A stretch of DNA of 64,000 nucleotides from DATARN01 sp963851105 (GCA_963851105.1 CAWKNP010000011.1:51300-115299), one strand, 5' to 3'; shown: positions 8,279-16,782, counted from the stretch's first letter. Numbers and translations: made by a program. Notes: a model not told the origin generated them from the sequence alone.

Positions 8279-9439
8279 GTGGAGCTGGGCGACCTTGGGA
8301 TCGACCGGGGTGGCCACCTCCTGATCGACCGCGCCTTGGCGCACATCGATACCGGCGACGCCGTGGAGGTCCGGGGAAGCGATGCCCATCTCCGAGCCCA
8401 CCTGGCGGCGTGGGCCCGCCGCCACGGTCACCGTAGCGACGGCTTCACGGTGGTGAAGGGCGGCGCCGCCGAGGCCCGCTGGCAGGGCGCCGAGCGGGCC
8501 GGCGCCGCGGCGTCGACCACGGTCGGGGAAAAGGCGTCTCCGGGTTGGGGGCTGGCGGCGCGAGGCGCGCTCGTCGAACGCGGCGGCCCTGTCCTGGCCG
8601 TCGCCGACCTGGACACCAAGCAGAGCGTCTGGAGCGACCTGGCGCCCAAGCTCTACGCCCAGGCGGCGGCCAGCCAATGGGATCCTGCGAGCGCCATCGA
8701 CTGGGACGCCCCCGTCGCCTTGCCCCCCGACGTCGAAGCGGCCGTGGTCCAGGTGATGACCTACCTCGTCGAGAACGAGCAGGCCGCCCTGATGGTGCCG
8801 GCGCGCTTCATCGCCCGGGTCCACCCGCACTACCGCGAGGTGGCGCAGTTTCTCGCCCTACAAGTCGCCGACGAAGCCCGCCACATCGAGGTCTTCTCCC
8901 GCCGGGCGGCTCTGGTCACTGGCCGGCTCGGCACATCGAGCGCCGGAGGGCGGGCCTCGTTACAGACCCTTTTCACCGAGTCCGACTTCTCGATCGCCTC
9001 GTTCCTGCTCTCGGTGCTCGGGGAGGGCACGTTCCTTCACCTGCTGTCGTTCCTCGAGCGCCACGCGCCCGACCCGGTCACCGCGCAGGTATGCCACCTC
9101 GCCTTGCAGGACGAGGCGCGCCACGTGGCCTTCGGGCTCGGCCATCTCGAGCAACGGACCGCGAACGAACCGCAGCTGCGGGTCCGCCTGCGCGCCGCCG
9201 TCGAAGCGCGCCACCAAGCGCTGGCATCGACATCGGGCCTCAACGACAGCGTGTTCGACGCCCTCGTCGTCCTCGCCGCCGGGGCCTGGACTCCCGCCAC
9301 CATCGGCCGGGGTTACGACGCCGTGGTGGCGTTGCAAGCGGACATGGACGAGGGCCGCCGGCGCCGCCTCGTCCGCCTCGGGTTCTTCCCCTCAGAAGCG
9401 GCCGAGCTGTCGGCCCTGCACACCCGGAACTTCATGTAG
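8279..9439 (+). CDS. TusA-like domain fused to ferritin-like diiron domain
   Basis: A 386-residue two-domain protein. Residues 3-52 (ELGDLGIDRGGHLLIDRAL, then GDAVEVRGSDAHLRAHL and AWARRHGH) follow the TusA/SirA sulfur-carrier pattern closely, but the CPxP cysteine is replaced by RGGH. After a linker comes a ferritin-like four-helix domain (about 120-380) with two carboxylate-histidine motifs. The likely iron ligands are Glu165 or Glu167, Glu199 and His202 (DEARH), Glu249, and Glu279 with His282 (second DEARH). GTG 8279 has no clear ribosome site; a CTG at 8249, behind AAGGGGGG, is an alternative. It is the last gene of the operon. The role is unknown; oxidative chemistry on a sulfur compound is a hypothesis. 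Confidence 0.7.
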   Translation: MELGDLGIDRGGHLLIDRALAHIDTGDAVEVRGSDAHLRAHLAAWARRHGHRSDGFTVVKGGAAEARWQGAERAGAAASTTVGEKASPGWGLAARGALVERGGPVLAVADLDTKQSVWSDLAPKLYAQAAASQWDPASAIDWDAPVALPPDVEAAVVQVMTYLVENEQAALMVPARFIARVHPHYREVAQFLALQVADEARHIEVFSRRAALVTGRLGTSSAGGRASLQTLFTESDFSIASFLLSVLGEGTFLHLLSFLERHAPDPVTAQVCHLALQDEARHVAFGLGHLEQRTANEPQLRVRLRAAVEARHQALASTSGLNDSVFDALVVLAAGAWTPATIGRGYDAVVALQADMDEGRRRRLVRLGFFPSEAAELSALHTRNFM

Positions 9440-9444
9440 CGCCA

Positions 9445-9879
9445 TCACACCGAAGGCGGCGGCTGCGGCGGCCAGAACCTGCGGTCGGGATCGATCGGGC
9501 TCATCAGCCCGATGGCGTTGCCGTCGGGGTCCTCGACGATGGCGTAACGGGCGCCCCAGAACGGGTCGTAGGGGGGTTGCTGGCCCTTGGCGCCGGCGGC
9601 CGTCAGGTCGTGGTAGGTCTCGTCGACCGCCTCGCGCGTCGGCACCGAGAAACCGATGACGACGGGACCGCCGAATCCCCCCCGCCAACCGCTGTTCCAC
9701 TGGGGCCCGAAATCGGCGGTGTCGAATTCCAGGTACTGGCCGTTGGGCAGGTCGACCGCCAGGTGGAAGGTGTCGGGCTCGGCTTCGAACTCGAGACCGA
9801 GCCGGTGATAGAAGTCGATGGTCGCCGCCATGTCCTGCACGACGAAGTTGAGCTGACAGAAGCTGACTTTGTGTGCCAT
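9445..9879 (-). CDS. VOC family (glyoxalase/dioxygenase-like) protein
   Basis: A 144-residue VOC-fold protein with two beta-alpha-beta-beta-beta modules: FCQLNFVVQDMAATIDFYHR at the N terminus and YAIVEDPDGNAIGLMSP near the C terminus. The last motif supplies the typical metal or substrate-side residues. Such proteins isomerise, dioxygenate or sequester small molecules in the cytosol; the substrate here is unknown. ATG 9879 is chosen because a -10 hexamer TACCTT lies seven bases upstream, implying a leaderless transcript. An in-frame TTG at 9888 falls inside that hexamer and is unlikely. It ends five bases from the convergent diiron gene. Confidence 0.85.
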   Translation of the reverse strand: MAHKVSFCQLNFVVQDMAATIDFYHRLGLEFEAEPDTFHLAVDLPNGQYLEFDTADFGPQWNSGWRGGFGGPVVIGFSVPTREAVDETYHDLTAAGAKGQQPPYDPFWGARYAIVEDPDGNAIGLMSPIDPDRRFWPPQPPPSV

Positions 9880-9886
9880 TGGCACC

Positions 9887-9892
9887 AAGGTA
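9887..9892 (-). promoter_or_regulatory. -10 hexamer, leaderless VOC gene
   Basis: TACCTT on the minus strand, seven bases before ATG 9879. This spacing places the transcript start at or next to the start codon. Confidence 0.5.
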
Positions 9893-9904
9893 ACGGCGGG
9901 TGGG

Positions 9905-10135
9905 TCAGCCCGACTTGGTGATGAAGTTCAGGCCGATGGCCAGCACCACGAACCACACGAGGATCCAGGCCCCCATCAAGACGATGGCGCCGATGGCCAA
10001 AGGCGCCGATGACGATTGGCTTTGCCGCGGGGCCAGGGGCTTGTCGAGGCGGGGCAGCCATCCGAGCCGATCGGCCATCAGCACCGCCGCCACCGCCACG
10101 AACGTGCACGGCACGATGATGAGCAGGAGCAGCAT
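9905..10135 (-). CDS. Small two-helix membrane protein
   Basis: A 76-residue protein with membrane helices at about 1-20 (MLLLLIIVPCTFVAVAAVLM) and 48-70, joined by a short loop with DRLGWLPRLDKPLAPRQ. Its start ATG overlaps the stop of the upstream penicillin-binding protein gene by one base (TGATG), so the two are translationally coupled. Its N-terminal helix and following DR-x-x-WLP/ELFP stretch resemble the first 30 residues of that penicillin-binding protein. It may help it in the cell envelope, but I recognise no family. Confidence 0.6.
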   Translation of the reverse strand: MLLLLIIVPCTFVAVAAVLMADRLGWLPRLDKPLAPRQSQSSSAPLAIGAIVLMGAWILVWFVVLAIGLNFITKSG

Positions 10136-12717
10136 CAGGGCACCGCCACCGTGGTCGTGGTCGACGTTGTCGTGGTGGGCCGCGGCGTGGCCCGCGTCGT
10201 GGTCGGAAACAGTCGCGTCGTGGTTGGTGTTCCCGGAAGTGGTGTCAATGGCTTAAGGGTCGGTGGCGGTGCCGACGGTGGACACGGCACCGTGGCGGGC
10301 GAGGTTGGCGTGGTCGAGGTGGTCGAGGTAGAAGGCGGCGGGAAAAGGGGCGAAGTCGTCGAGGTCGTCGATGTCGTCGATGTCGTCGATGTGGAGGTGG
10401 ACGTCGACGAGGTTGAAGACGAAGGCGAGAACGGCGGCGGCGTTGTTGTCGTCGTCGGCGCAAAGCAGGGGATGAGAGGCGCGGGAGGCACGAAATTCTC
10501 GACCGGGCTCCCGGCCAGTGCCGCGGCCATGAAGTCGTGCCACGCCTGGGCCGGCAGGGTGCCCCCGAACACCTCCGGTAGGCCCTTGATGTTGACCAGG
10601 GGCTGGCGGCCATTGGTATTGCCCATCCACACCGAGGTGACGAGCTGCGGCGTATACCCGACGAACCAGGCATCACTGAACGATTCGCTGGTGCCCGTCT
10701 TGCCGGCCGTCCCGTCGGGGCGTCCGATGTTGGCCGCGACGCCGGTCCCGTAGCCGACGACGTCTTTCAAGACGTCGTTGACCTGGTCGGCAACCGCGGT
10801 GGCCAGGACCCGCTTGCCGGTGCGGGCGGAGTTGTCCTCGAGCACCGTGCCGTTGGCGGCGGTAACGCGCAGCACCGGGCTGGCAGGAAACTGCACGCCC
10901 CGGTCGGCGAACACGCTGTAGGCGGCGGCCATGTCGAGCGGCGAGACGTCAGCTGACCCGAGCGTCAGGCTGGGACCGTAGGGGCCGGTACGGCCCCGGC
11001 CGTCGGGGCTGATCATGGTCAGGCCGAGCCGGTGCGCCAGCTCTGCGGTCTTGGCGATACCGACGTCCTCGATCAACTGGGCGAACACCGTGTTGACGGA
11101 GTACGCGGTGGCCTGGCGGAGCGTGATCGGTCCGTAACCGCCGCTTTCGACGTTGTGGACGGTGCAGTTGGCCCCCTGGCATTTTCCCTTCGGGAAGGTG
11201 TAGGAGCTGGGGCCGTCGTACACCTTTTTGGCGTCGAGCCCCTCCTCGAATGCCTTTGCCAGCGTGAACGGTTTGAAGGCGGACCCTGGCTGGCGGCCGC
11301 TGCCGCCGCCGTCGATGCAGATGGGCGCGTCGTTGGCCTGCAGCCCGGTCGTGGCCGGGCAGGCACCGAGCGCCGCGTTGACCTGCGAGGCGGCGAAGTC
11401 GCGTCCGCCGATCATGGCTTTCACCAGGCCCGTGCCCGGGTCGAGGACCACCATGGCCATGTCAACCGGGGCTTGGGTGCCTTTCAGGGCGGCGGCCACG
11501 GCGGCCTCCGCCTGGGCCTGCATCCCCGGGTCGAGTGAGGTCTCGACGCGCAGGCCGCCGCCCGCCACCACATCGGCCCCGAAGCGGGCCACGAGGTAGC
11601 GCCGCACGTAGTCGACGAACCAGGGATACCGCGTCGGCGCGGCGGCCGCCGGGTACACCGTGGTGACGGCCGGCCCGGGCGGGGTGTCGCCGCCTGCGAG
11701 GACGAGGCGCTGAGAGTCGGCGGCCGACTCCTGGGCGAACGTGATCTTTCCCTGCGCCGCCATCTTCGCCAGCACGTCGACGCGGCGGATCTCGGCACCC
11801 GTCGGGTCGACACGCGGGTCGTAGGCGCTCGGCGCCGGCAGGATCCCGGCCAAGGCGGCGGCCTCGGACAAGGTGAGGTCGCGCACCGATTTGTGGAAGT
11901 ACGACGCCGCGGCCGCGCCGACGCCATAGGACCCGCCGCCCAGGTAGACCCGGGACAGGTAGCCGACGAGGATCTGGTCCTTGGTCAGCTGCGAGTCCAC
12001 CCGGCCCGCCAAGACGGCTTCGCGGAGCTTGCGGTTCAGGGAGCGGACATTGCTGCCGTACACGAGCCGCACATACTGCTGGTCGATCGTCGAGGCGCCT
12101 TGGGCGTAGCTGCCGCCGTTCAGGTCGGCCCAGAGGGCCCGCACAACACCTTTGGGGTCGATCCCGCGATGGTCGTAGAACCGGCGGTCCTCGGCCGCGA
12201 CCACGGCGTCTTTCAGGACCTGGGGAACGTCGGCTGCGGAGACCGGCAGGTTGGTGGCGAACTGCTGGAAGGTGGCGATCTTGGTGCCCGAGGCGTCGAA
12301 CACCTCAGTGATGGCCGATCCCACCGGCGGTCGGGGCGCCGGCAGCGCCCCTGACTGGGAGGTGGAGATCACGCTCGCGGTGAGCAGGTCGAGCACGACC
12401 ACAGGTACCAGGACGCTTGCCACCGCCATGACGATGACGGCGCGCACCAGCCCGCCGCCCTTGACCGGAGGACCCGACGGTCGCCGCGAGCCCGACCAGG
12501 TGGTCGAACGCGCCGAGCTGGCGGGACCCTGTGAGGCCCACGAGCCCGACGACAGGCCGAAGAAGCCACCCAGCTCCGTAGCGGCCTTGGTGGGCTTGGC
12601 GGGCCGGGGCGTCGTCGGTCGTGACGAGGGGGGAAACAGCTCGTCTCGGTCGATGAGGACGACGCCGAGCACGCCGATGACCGCTACGGAAATGATGATC
12701 AGCAGGAAAATCATCAC
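10135..12717 (-). CDS. Class A penicillin-binding protein (PBP1A type)
   Basis: An 860-residue bifunctional peptidoglycan synthase acting outside the membrane. The glycosyltransferase 51 domain (about 135-310) has catalytic Glu176 in EDRRFYDHRGID. The transpeptidase domain (about 415-740) has the active-site Ser479 in GSAFKPF, the SVN triad at 540 and KTG at 673. Two N-terminal helices occur (about 3-22 and 92-114), one more than usual, separated by a Pro/Ser linker. The last 100 residues are a Thr/Ser/Pro stalk. The gene could start at GTG 12717 or ATG 12714. It is coupled to the small membrane protein gene downstream. Confidence 0.93.
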   Translation of the reverse strand: MMIFLLIIISVAVIGVLGVVLIDRDELFPPSSRPTTPRPAKPTKAATELGGFFGLSSGSWASQGPASSARSTTWSGSRRPSGPPVKGGGLVRAVIVMAVASVLVPVVVLDLLTASVISTSQSGALPAPRPPVGSAITEVFDASGTKIATFQQFATNLPVSAADVPQVLKDAVVAAEDRRFYDHRGIDPKGVVRALWADLNGGSYAQGASTIDQQYVRLVYGSNVRSLNRKLREAVLAGRVDSQLTKDQILVGYLSRVYLGGGSYGVGAAAASYFHKSVRDLTLSEAAALAGILPAPSAYDPRVDPTGAEIRRVDVLAKMAAQGKITFAQESAADSQRLVLAGGDTPPGPAVTTVYPAAAAPTRYPWFVDYVRRYLVARFGADVVAGGGLRVETSLDPGMQAQAEAAVAAALKGTQAPVDMAMVVLDPGTGLVKAMIGGRDFAASQVNAALGACPATTGLQANDAPICIDGGGSGRQPGSAFKPFTLAKAFEEGLDAKKVYDGPSSYTFPKGKCQGANCTVHNVESGGYGPITLRQATAYSVNTVFAQLIEDVGIAKTAELAHRLGLTMISPDGRGRTGPYGPSLTLGSADVSPLDMAAAYSVFADRGVQFPASPVLRVTAANGTVLEDNSARTGKRVLATAVADQVNDVLKDVVGYGTGVAANIGRPDGTAGKTGTSESFSDAWFVGYTPQLVTSVWMGNTNGRQPLVNIKGLPEVFGGTLPAQAWHDFMAAALAGSPVENFVPPAPLIPCFAPTTTTTPPPFSPSSSTSSTSTSTSTTSTTSTTSTTSPLFPPPSTSTTSTTPTSPATVPCPPSAPPPTLKPLTPLPGTPTTTRLFPTTTRATPRPTTTTSTTTTVAVP

Positions 12718-12810
12718 AGCGGCGCGATCGTCACGGTCCCAAGCACCGCGGGGACGTTAATGGGCGGACGGGATCGACCCCGTTCGCCCCAATGCCCGAT
12801 TCCGCCGCGA

Positions 12811-13083
12811 GGTGTGGTCGGCGGACTCGACGCCGTCGCCTTCACCGGCGGCGTCGGCGAGCAACAGCCGGATCTGCGGGCTCGCGTTGCCGAGGGACTT
12901 TCGTTCCTCGGCGTCGTCATCGATGATGCGGCCAACGCCGCCGCCTTGGGGGACACGGACATCACCGCCCTCGGGGCCGCCTGCCGGGCGGTCGTGGTGA
13001 CGGCCCGGGAAGACCTCCAGATCGCCCGCCTCGTCCGGGCGACCATCGCGCGACGGCAACACCACACTCCGAGCCCCGGATAG
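12811..13083 (+). pseudogene. Acetate kinase C-terminal remnant
   Basis: About 90 residues match the end of acetate kinase: GGLDAVAFTGGVGEQQPDLR, then RVAEGLSFLGVVIDDAANAA and VTAREDLQIARL, equivalent to the conserved TGGIGEN phosphate-binding and C-terminal segments. The remaining roughly 300 residues, including the catalytic centre, are missing; upstream sequence runs into the start of the PBP gene. The surviving frame is intact up to a TAG stop, so the deletion may be fairly recent. It sits between two minus-strand genes. I call it a pseudogene because no functional enzyme could be made. Confidence 0.75.
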
Positions 13084-13116
13084 CACGTCGGCCCCGAATA
13101 CGGACGACTTCCTCGG

Positions 13117-13722
13117 CTAGCGGACGGTGATCTTGGTCCACATTCCGGCCTTGTAGTGGCCGGGGAGGTTGCAGACGAAGACATAGGTACCGGGCTGGGA
13201 CAGGTCGACCTGGCGCGTTTGCGACGTGCCGGGATCGAGGTTCTCTCCGTCGCTGACCTTGTTGATGCCGGGGGCGTCCTCGACGATGTTGCCATCCGGT
13301 CCCACCGGCAGGTTTCCCGCGTCGATCGAGGCATCGGGGTGGAAGACCAAGACCTCGTGGGCGATGGCGCCGCCATTGGCAATCTGTATGGTCTTGGTCC
13401 CCGGCGTCACCGCCGACACGGTCATCGTCAGCTTGAACTCGGAAACAGAGATGGGCAGGCTGGCACCGGCGAATGCCGCCGGTGCCGGGACGGTTGCAGG
13501 AACCGCGGGCAAGGAAGCCTTGTCCGTCGCGTTGGAGCCCGAGTTGCCGACAGCTACGAGAAGCGCCACGACCGCTACGGCGAGCGCAATGATGCCGATG
13601 CCCGCCGTGAAGCCCACGAACCAGTCGTTCCCAGGCGGCGGTGGGCTCCCGACGGCGACTTGGGGCTTTCCCCCCGAACTCGGCAGCTTTGACTTTCCCG
13701 GTGGAATCTCGGTCACGGTCAT
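13117..13722 (-). CDS. Membrane-anchored plastocyanin-like cupredoxin
   Basis: A 201-residue type-1 copper protein facing outside the cell. A cytoplasmic Pro/Gly-rich N terminus (1-33) leads to one membrane helix (about 34-59), an Ala/Pro linker and a cupredoxin domain (about 88-201). Copper ligands are visible as His122 (AHEVLVFHPD), then Cys184, His189 and Met194 in CNLPGHYKAGM. It likely carries electrons at the membrane surface. The ATG has an AAGGAG ribosome site seven bases upstream. No oxidase genes are adjacent, so the partner is not evident. Confidence 0.9.
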   Translation of the reverse strand: MTVTEIPPGKSKLPSSGGKPQVAVGSPPPPGNDWFVGFTAGIGIIALAVAVVALLVAVGNSGSNATDKASLPAVPATVPAPAAFAGASLPISVSEFKLTMTVSAVTPGTKTIQIANGGAIAHEVLVFHPDASIDAGNLPVGPDGNIVEDAPGINKVSDGENLDPGTSQTRQVDLSQPGTYVFVCNLPGHYKAGMWTKITVR

Positions 13723-14126
13723 GTGATTGCTCCTTGCGCTCCTATTCGATTATCGCCACGGGCGGAACCACCGCCTAGAGGACAAGGTCCTTTGTGGTGA
13801 CTCAGCGACGGCGGTGACCCTGTCGGAGCGCGGGGCCCGCCGGACGAGGCCCCGCTGTCGATCCCAAACTGCTGCAATACGACGGTATTACGTCACTTCG
13901 CAGCACTTTGGCCGCTGAGTCGTCCTCCGATCGGCCCCATCTCCAGCCCAGACGGCCGCGTCCCACCAACGGTTCGCTGTGGAACCTTCGGGCCTTTTCG
14001 CTTCCTGCGGGCTTTAATGGAGGCGGTTCGTGCCTACCTCGAGCGCATCTGGGGCGACGCTGCTGATGACAGGTACGAGACACCAAAGCGACGACGACGC
14101 TCCGCAGTCGCGAAAGGAGAGAACTG
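13723..14126. other. Gene-poor 404-bp interval
   Basis: No convincing gene is present between the divergent cupredoxin and DUF genes. A small lower-GC patch near 13876-13889 contains the inverted repeat AATAC/GTATT. The last 20 bases hold the AAAGGAG ribosome site of the gene at 14127. Promoters for both neighbours must lie here, but I could not fix them. Confidence 0.5.
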
Positions 14127-14537
14127 ATGGCAGCCGGTACCAAAGATGACCCCTGGGTCCTCGTGACCCCGCCCGGTTCGTCGGAGTACACCATGTACAA
14201 AGACGAGCAGGCCGACCCCCCAGTACTTGTGTGCAACGTGGGTTCCACGACCCTCAAATACCACCTCAGGTCGATCGACGACCTGCACGCCTGGCTGCAG
14301 GAGCAGGGCGACTGGGTGCCGCTCGGCGCCGCCGACGAGAAGAAGCCGGCTGCCGAGGGCACCGTCGAGGCGTGGGGACGGTCGCCCGACAACCCCGTCG
14401 GCGGTTGGTACGGCCTGCGCAACGGCTACCGGGGCCGCTTCGCCATGTACCTCCCACCGCTGTTGGAGCTTCTCGGATTGGCCGAGCTCACCCACGATCC
14501 CCGCAACAACCGCATGCGGTTCAAGGAAGTGCCATAA
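14127..14537 (+). CDS. Conserved actinobacterial protein (DUF6855-like)
   Basis: A 136-residue soluble protein beginning MAAGTKDDPWVLVTPPGSSE. The pattern of a TPPGSSEYTMYKDE opening, a central DLHAWLQEQGDWVPLGAADE segment and a closing NPVGGWYGLRNGYRGRFAMY matches a small conserved actinobacterial family that I believe is DUF6855. The family number is from memory. No catalytic motif is evident. ATG 14127 follows AAAGGAGAGAACTG. It is convergent with the ABC permease gene, with only three bases between the stops. The function is unknown. Confidence 0.7.
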   Translation: MAAGTKDDPWVLVTPPGSSEYTMYKDEQADPPVLVCNVGSTTLKYHLRSIDDLHAWLQEQGDWVPLGAADEKKPAAEGTVEAWGRSPDNPVGGWYGLRNGYRGRFAMYLPPLLELLGLAELTHDPRNNRMRFKEVP

Positions 14538-14540
14538 GCG

Positions 14541-15479
14541 TCAGGCGTCGCGGCGGAGGGTGAAGAAGATGGCAAAGGCGATCAGGGCCGCAGCCAGGGC
14601 GACGAAGATGCCGGACTCGATCCACTGGAAGGTCCAATAGCGATTCGCGGGCTGGTAGGTCACCACCGTGCGGTACCCCATCCGGCCGAGGCAGCTCGCC
14701 ACCCCGTTGCGATCGACCGACGAGAGGCAGGCGGTGGGGAGCTGGAACTTGCCGGTGACGAGGTGGCCTCCGGGGTCGAAAAGGTTCGAGCTCAGAGTCC
14801 ACGAACCCCTCGGCAACTGCTGGTTGCCGCCGGGGGCGAATGACGCAGTGAGCGCCTTCAGGTAGTGCGGCCGGAGGTAGACCGCGACGACGAGGCGCAC
14901 CGCGGCATATCCCCCCACCGTGACGCCCAGAGCCGGAAGGGTCCTGCGCAGCAGGCACCCTGCCGCTATTCCGAGGGCGACTGCGAACAGGGCGAAGGCA
15001 ATCGGCGTCACGTTCTGCGTGTCGAACTGGGTGCTCTGGAAACGGCTCCCGTCAATGGCGTTGGGGGTCCCCGACCACCAGGTCACGAGGGCCGCGACCA
15101 CCGCACTTACGAGCAGCGTGGCGCCGACAACCACCGCGATTTTTTCCACCAGCCAGCGGCGGCGGGGAACCGTCTGCGTCCAGACCAGGACGTTGGTGGC
15201 GTGCTCGGTCTCGCGTGCCACCAGCACGGCCCCGAGGAACAGGCCGAGGATGAGGGGCAGGGTATCGGTGAGGTGAACCGTGTCGATGATGGCGCCGTAG
15301 CCCTGGAAGAGGTTGCCGACGAGATCGCAGGCGCCGTTGGCCGGGCAGTTGTGGACAGCGTCGTGGTAGAGGTGCGCCATGTGCACGCCGGTGACGAGCA
15401 CCGCCACCGCGAACAGACCCACCACGATGCCCATGACCGTGGCCTGGCTGCGGTGCTGGCGCCACAAGAGCCAGGTCAT
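14541..15479 (-). CDS. ABC-2 type transporter permease
   Basis: A 312-residue membrane protein with about six helices, beginning MTWLLWRQHRSQATVMGIVV. A long extracytoplasmic loop (about 205-265) carries spaced cysteines. This is the membrane partner of the ATPase encoded just upstream; the ATG overlaps that gene's stop by four bases (ATGA). With the GntR regulator it forms the classical YtrA-type three-gene unit, often induced by cell-wall antibiotics. The substrate is unknown. Confidence 0.85.
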   Translation of the reverse strand: MTWLLWRQHRSQATVMGIVVGLFAVAVLVTGVHMAHLYHDAVHNCPANGACDLVGNLFQGYGAIIDTVHLTDTLPLILGLFLGAVLVARETEHATNVLVWTQTVPRRRWLVEKIAVVVGATLLVSAVVAALVTWWSGTPNAIDGSRFQSTQFDTQNVTPIAFALFAVALGIAAGCLLRRTLPALGVTVGGYAAVRLVVAVYLRPHYLKALTASFAPGGNQQLPRGSWTLSSNLFDPGGHLVTGKFQLPTACLSSVDRNGVASCLGRMGYRTVVTYQPANRYWTFQWIESGIFVALAAALIAFAIFFTLRRDA

Positions 15480-16375
15480 CGGACTTCCTCCAGCGGCTCG
15501 AGGGGATGGAGCGGAACGGCGGCGTCGCGCGACAGGTAGGCCAGCACGATGTCCTCGAGCCCCAGGTCGTGGACCTCCCACGCCGGATCGAGGACGGGAC
15601 CGGTGAGTTTGACGGTGATCGCCACCTCCCGGGGAGTTCGGACCACATTGATGACCTGATGCTGGCGCTCGATCGCCTTGGTGTCCCGCGACGGCGCAGT
15701 GAGCAACTTGTGGGTGGCCAGCAGGTCATCGATGTCCGAGCAGATCACGGGCCGAGCGGCGGCCAGCAAGATCAGGTGGTCGCAAACCCGCTCGAGATCG
15801 GCCAGCAGGTGACTCGACAACAGCACAGTGAGTCCGCCCTCGGCCACCGCCGCCGCCAGCGACGCCAGGAATTCCCGGCGGGCCAGCGGATCGAGCGCGG
15901 CCACGGGCTCGTCGAGGAGCAGCAGCCGGGGGCGCTTGCCCAGGGCCAGCGCCAGGGCGACCTGAGCCCGCATCCCTCCTGACAGGGCCTCGATCGGGCG
16001 GTCCAGGGCGATGTTGAGGCGGCGCAGGCGGTCAAGCGTCAGGGATTGGTCCCATACCCGGTTCATGTGGGCACCGAGCGCCAGATGATCGGCGGCGGTC
16101 CAGCGGCGGTAAAGGGGGACTTCCTGCGCCAGGTAACCGATCCCTGCGAGGAAGTCGCCGTCGTCGGCAGGCGCCCGGCCGTTGACGGCGAGCCGCCCTG
16201 AGGTGGGCCGGCTCAATCCGGCCAGCAGCCGCATCAGGGTCGTCTTTCCGGCCCCGTTCGCGCCGACGAGACCCGACACCGCGCCTTCGGGCACCGCAAC
16301 GGTGCAGTTCTGGAGCGCCCAAACCGACCGGAAGCGCTTGGCCAAGTCGTTGGTCTCGACCGCCTGGGCGATCAT
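15476..16375 (-). CDS. ABC transporter ATP-binding protein
   Basis: A 299-residue cytosolic ATPase. Walker A is GANGAGKTT (about 38-46), the signature LSGGMRAQVALA, and Walker B LLLLDEPVAALD, followed by the switch histidine in LLSSHLL. A C-terminal domain of about 90 residues follows. It powers the permease encoded downstream. The start ATG overlaps the regulator's stop by four bases, so regulator, ATPase and permease are translated in series. Substrate direction is probably export, as in other GntR-linked ABC-2 systems. Confidence 0.92.
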   Translation of the reverse strand: MIAQAVETNDLAKRFRSVWALQNCTVAVPEGAVSGLVGANGAGKTTLMRLLAGLSRPTSGRLAVNGRAPADDGDFLAGIGYLAQEVPLYRRWTAADHLALGAHMNRVWDQSLTLDRLRRLNIALDRPIEALSGGMRAQVALALALGKRPRLLLLDEPVAALDPLARREFLASLAAAVAEGGLTVLLSSHLLADLERVCDHLILLAAARPVICSDIDDLLATHKLLTAPSRDTKAIERQHQVINVVRTPREVAITVKLTGPVLDPAWEVHDLGLEDIVLAYLSRDAAVPLHPLEPLEEVR

Positions 16376-16782
16376 GCGATCTCCCCGCCGGCGGTGCCAA
16401 ACCCCGACCCGCGGCCGTAGAGGATCTCCCGCATCAACGCCTCGATCGACGTGTCGTCGAGACCCGCATCCCGGGCCCGTTGCACCCAATGGGCCAGGCT
16501 GCGGGCCATGGCGGCGTGGGTGCCCGGTGGCGGCCCCGGCGGTCGCCGGGTTACAAAGGTGCCTGCTCCCGGCCGGCCCTCCACCAGCCCCTCGTGTTCC
16601 AGTTCCCGGTACGCCTTGAACACGGTGTTCGGGTTGATGGCAAGCTGGGTGACGACCGCTTTCACCGTCGGCAACTGGTCGCCCGGCTTCAGGACGGCCG
16701 CCACCAGGGCGTGGCGAATCTGCTGGGCGATCTGGAGATACGGCGGTACCCCCGACTTGGTGTCCAACCGCAGGATGATCAC
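16372..16782 (-). CDS. GntR/YtrA-family transcriptional regulator
   Basis: A 136-residue repressor with an N-terminal winged helix (about 10-75: GVPPYLQIAQQIRHALVAAV, then NPNTVFKAYRELEHEGLVEG) and a short helical C-terminal dimerisation region, the length typical of the YtrA subfamily. GTG 16782 is chosen; TTG 16785 is one codon earlier. A perfect palindrome eight bases upstream is the evident operator for autoregulation. It is the first gene of the regulator-ATPase-permease operon. The signal is not known, though YtrA homologues often respond to cell-envelope stress. Confidence 0.9.
   Translation of the reverse strand: MIILRLDTKSGVPPYLQIAQQIRHALVAAVLKPGDQLPTVKAVVTQLAINPNTVFKAYRELEHEGLVEGRPGAGTFVTRRPPGPPPGTHAAMARSLAHWVQRARDAGLDDTSIEALMREILYGRGSGFGTAGGEIA

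Noticed and set aside
12714..13382. 222-codon minus-strand frame before the cupredoxin gene
   Set aside because: It is a shadow of the cupredoxin gene and the acetate kinase remnant, rich in Ser/Arg with no recognisable motif.
13727..13918. 63-codon open frame after the cupredoxin gene
   Set aside because: No ribosome site, no recognisable domain and Arg/Thr-rich composition typical of noncoding GC-rich DNA.
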